A program made the translations under genes and the position numbers. Source: a bacterium (GTDB taxonomy: Bacteria; Patescibacteria; Paceibacteria; Moranbacterales; UBA1568). From it: 64,000 nucleotides of DNA. The notes under the pieces are model-generated. The model saw only the letters and a list, made by a program, of their open reading frames with translations, ran no database searches and was not told the DNA's origin. The stretch is taken from contig JAKACP010000001.1 of assembly GCA_021821305.1 (NCBI GenBank), positions 682,001 to 746,000 on the forward strand, written 5' to 3'. Shown here one piece after another: positions 62,887 to 64,000 of this stretch. Numbering within the stretch: position 1 is the first letter of the stretch; every line of letters begins with the position of its first letter.

Positions 62887-64000
62887 TCAGTTCGCGGTCA
62901 GGGTTATGGCCTTTTTCTCGAGCACGTTGCCGGCGACATCCACGGTCCCCGTGTCCGTCCCGTATCCGGTCGCGCTCGTCTCGATGTCATACGTCCCCGC
63001 GACGAGCGCCGGGAGCGCCGTCGGGAAGAACGCCTGCCCGTTCGCGTTCGTCGTGACCGTCGCATCGTAGACGAGCGTCGCGTTCGTAAGGCGGACCGAC
63101 GCGCCGGCTATACCGGCTCCGGACACGCTGTCGCTCACCGTCACGAGGAGCGACCCGACGGATTTGTCGAGGAGGACGATGGTCGCGGTCTTCGTCTCGC
63201 CGGGAAGGACGTCGATCTTCTCTTCGGCCGCCACGATCGAGTCGCTCCCATGGAAAATCTCGTATCCGGTCTCGCCGGCGCCGAGCGTGAAGACATACTG
63301 TCCGTAGCTCTCGTCCGGATAGGAGACACTGCCGCTCCCGCCCGTGGTATCGGTCCGGAGGAACGCGTATACCGGGTCGGGCGGATTCGAAAGCGTGACG
63401 GTGCCGAGCTGTCGTCCTCCCTCGAGCGTGAAGTCGATATCCGGAATCGCGGTACCGAACGGGTCCTTCGTCGCGATCGTGATGTCGGCTTCCCGGTCCA
63501 TGACGAGGGACTTCTGGTTGATCGACCCGGCGACGACGGACGCATGGAGATCGAGCGGATCGAACGATGACGCCGGAGGAGCCGGATACGTCCGGGCTCC
63601 GTAGTATCCCGCCTTCGTCACGATGATCTCGTACTCCTGGTTGCTCGGGGCGGCGCCGAGCCGTATGAGGTTGCCGGTCGCGTCGGTGAGGTCGGTGAAG
63701 TCGAGTCCGAGGGTCGTGTTCACGACCCGGACCGTGGCGCCGGGAACGCCGGAACCGGACGCATCGAGCACGTTGATCGACAACACGCCCGTATTCGAGG
63801 CGGACTCCACGCCGTCGGGAGAAACCGTCGTGAAGGTCACCACCTCGTGCGCCCACCCGCCCGTGCCCCACGATACCGCGATGCGCACGCTCTTGTAGTC
63901 CGTCGGAGATGAGTCGTTCGGACTGCCACCGACGGTCCCGTCGTACGGATCGTCGATATACCTCACCGACGTGTGCACCTCATAGGTCGAATTGCTCGCG
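62887..64000 (-). CDS. PilV-like prepilin with carboxypeptidase-regulatory-like domains, 5' end outside window
   Basis: At least 370 C-terminal residues; the frame is open to the last base (ASNSTYEVHTSVRYIDDPYD), so the start and the expected prepilin leader are outside. The visible N-terminal part matches the C-terminal region of V-type minor pilins. It is followed by several CarboxypepD_reg-like beta sandwiches (SINVLDASGSGVPGATVRVV, DITIATKDPFGTAIPDIDFT, LLVTVSDSVSGAGIAGASVR). These domains would be displayed at the pilus tip and could act in adhesion. The operon continues into pilW. Confidence 0.82.
   Translation of the reverse strand, partial: ASNSTYEVHTSVRYIDDPYDGTVGGSPNDSSPTDYKSVRIAVSWGTGGWAHEVVTFTTVSPDGVESASNTGVLSINVLDASGSGVPGATVRVVNTTLGLDFTDLTDATGNLIRLGAAPSNQEYEIIVTKAGYYGARTYPAPPASSFDPLDLHASVVAGSINQKSLVMDREADITIATKDPFGTAIPDIDFTLEGGRQLGTVTLSNPPDPVYAFLRTDTTGGSGSVSYPDESYGQYVFTLGAGETGYEIFHGSDSIVAAEEKIDVLPGETKTATIVLLDKSVGSLLVTVSDSVSGAGIAGASVRLTNATLVYDATVTTNANGQAFFPTALPALVAGTYDIETSATGYGTDTGTVDVAGNVLEKKAITLTAN

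Noticed and set aside
1..64000. Recoded genetic code (UGA as Gly) known in some CPR
   Set aside because: recJ, dnaJ, mod and other genes end normally at TGA and no family protein needs read-through.

Overview
The window is GC-rich and almost entirely coding. The gene content points to a member of the Patescibacteria (Candidate Phyla Radiation), most likely a Parcubacteria-type organism. The evidence is a DUF4012 protein beside murJ and a glycosyltransferase, a DUF5671 membrane protein, secreted proteins with CPR-style Cys-rich tails, a complete pilM/N/O plus V/W/X type IV pilus set, an ExoX-like nuclease and many short orphan proteins. TGA acts as an ordinary stop codon, so this is not one of the recoded CPR lineages. 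The clade assignment is inference; no marker phylogeny could be run.

Layout. 1-6.6 kb: recJ (cut by the window edge), a receiver-domain protein without its phospho-acceptor, dnaJ behind a CIRCE-type operator, then a minus-strand cluster of thioredoxin, YjbQ, Pcm, MltG and a membrane protein. 6.7-11 kb: a secreted protein, a membrane-anchored protein and lepA. 11.2-22.7 kb: cell-envelope genes, namely murJ, DUF4012, GT4, galU, all four rmlABCD dTDP-rhamnose genes, then glyA. 22.7-29.3 kb: a KhpA-like protein, a DUF475/TerC protein and a division cluster mraZ-rsmH-ftsL-ftsI-murF. 29.5-39.9 kb: mixed single genes, including a lamin-tail/PKD surface protein, a cold-shock protein, thymidylate kinase, a RecB-like nuclease, ExoX, a phage-Mu-Gam-like protein and a GIY-YIG protein. 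39.95-46.9 kb: a visibly AT-richer defence island next to tRNA-Arg, with a type III restriction-modification operon (AbrB-like, Mod, Res) and an XRE-ImmA/IrrE-nuclease operon. 47-56 kb: orphan genes with their own promoters and terminators, redox and repair genes (MGMT domain, VOC, SOUL, BCP, RarA, acylphosphatase, XthA). 55.7-64 kb: miaB, rlmN and the type IV pilus genes.

Two themes stand out. First, conserved housekeeping genes mostly start without a Shine-Dalgarno sequence, often in a CCTATG or ACTATG context. Short orphan genes instead carry textbook TTGACA promoters, GGAGG ribosome binding sites and private hairpin terminators. Second, lepA and rmlB are each preceded by a short GC-rich remnant of their own 5' end, while the functional copy begins with AT-rich codons. 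At lepA the remnant is split by a palindrome. These scars, two elements ending in AGAG(T/C)CTGTT, and a dispersed CACAAA-type intergenic repeat suggest an active history of small insertions and recombination. The most plausible little-described system is the XRE-ImmA-nuclease operon inside the island bounded by GGTTACGTAA repeats.
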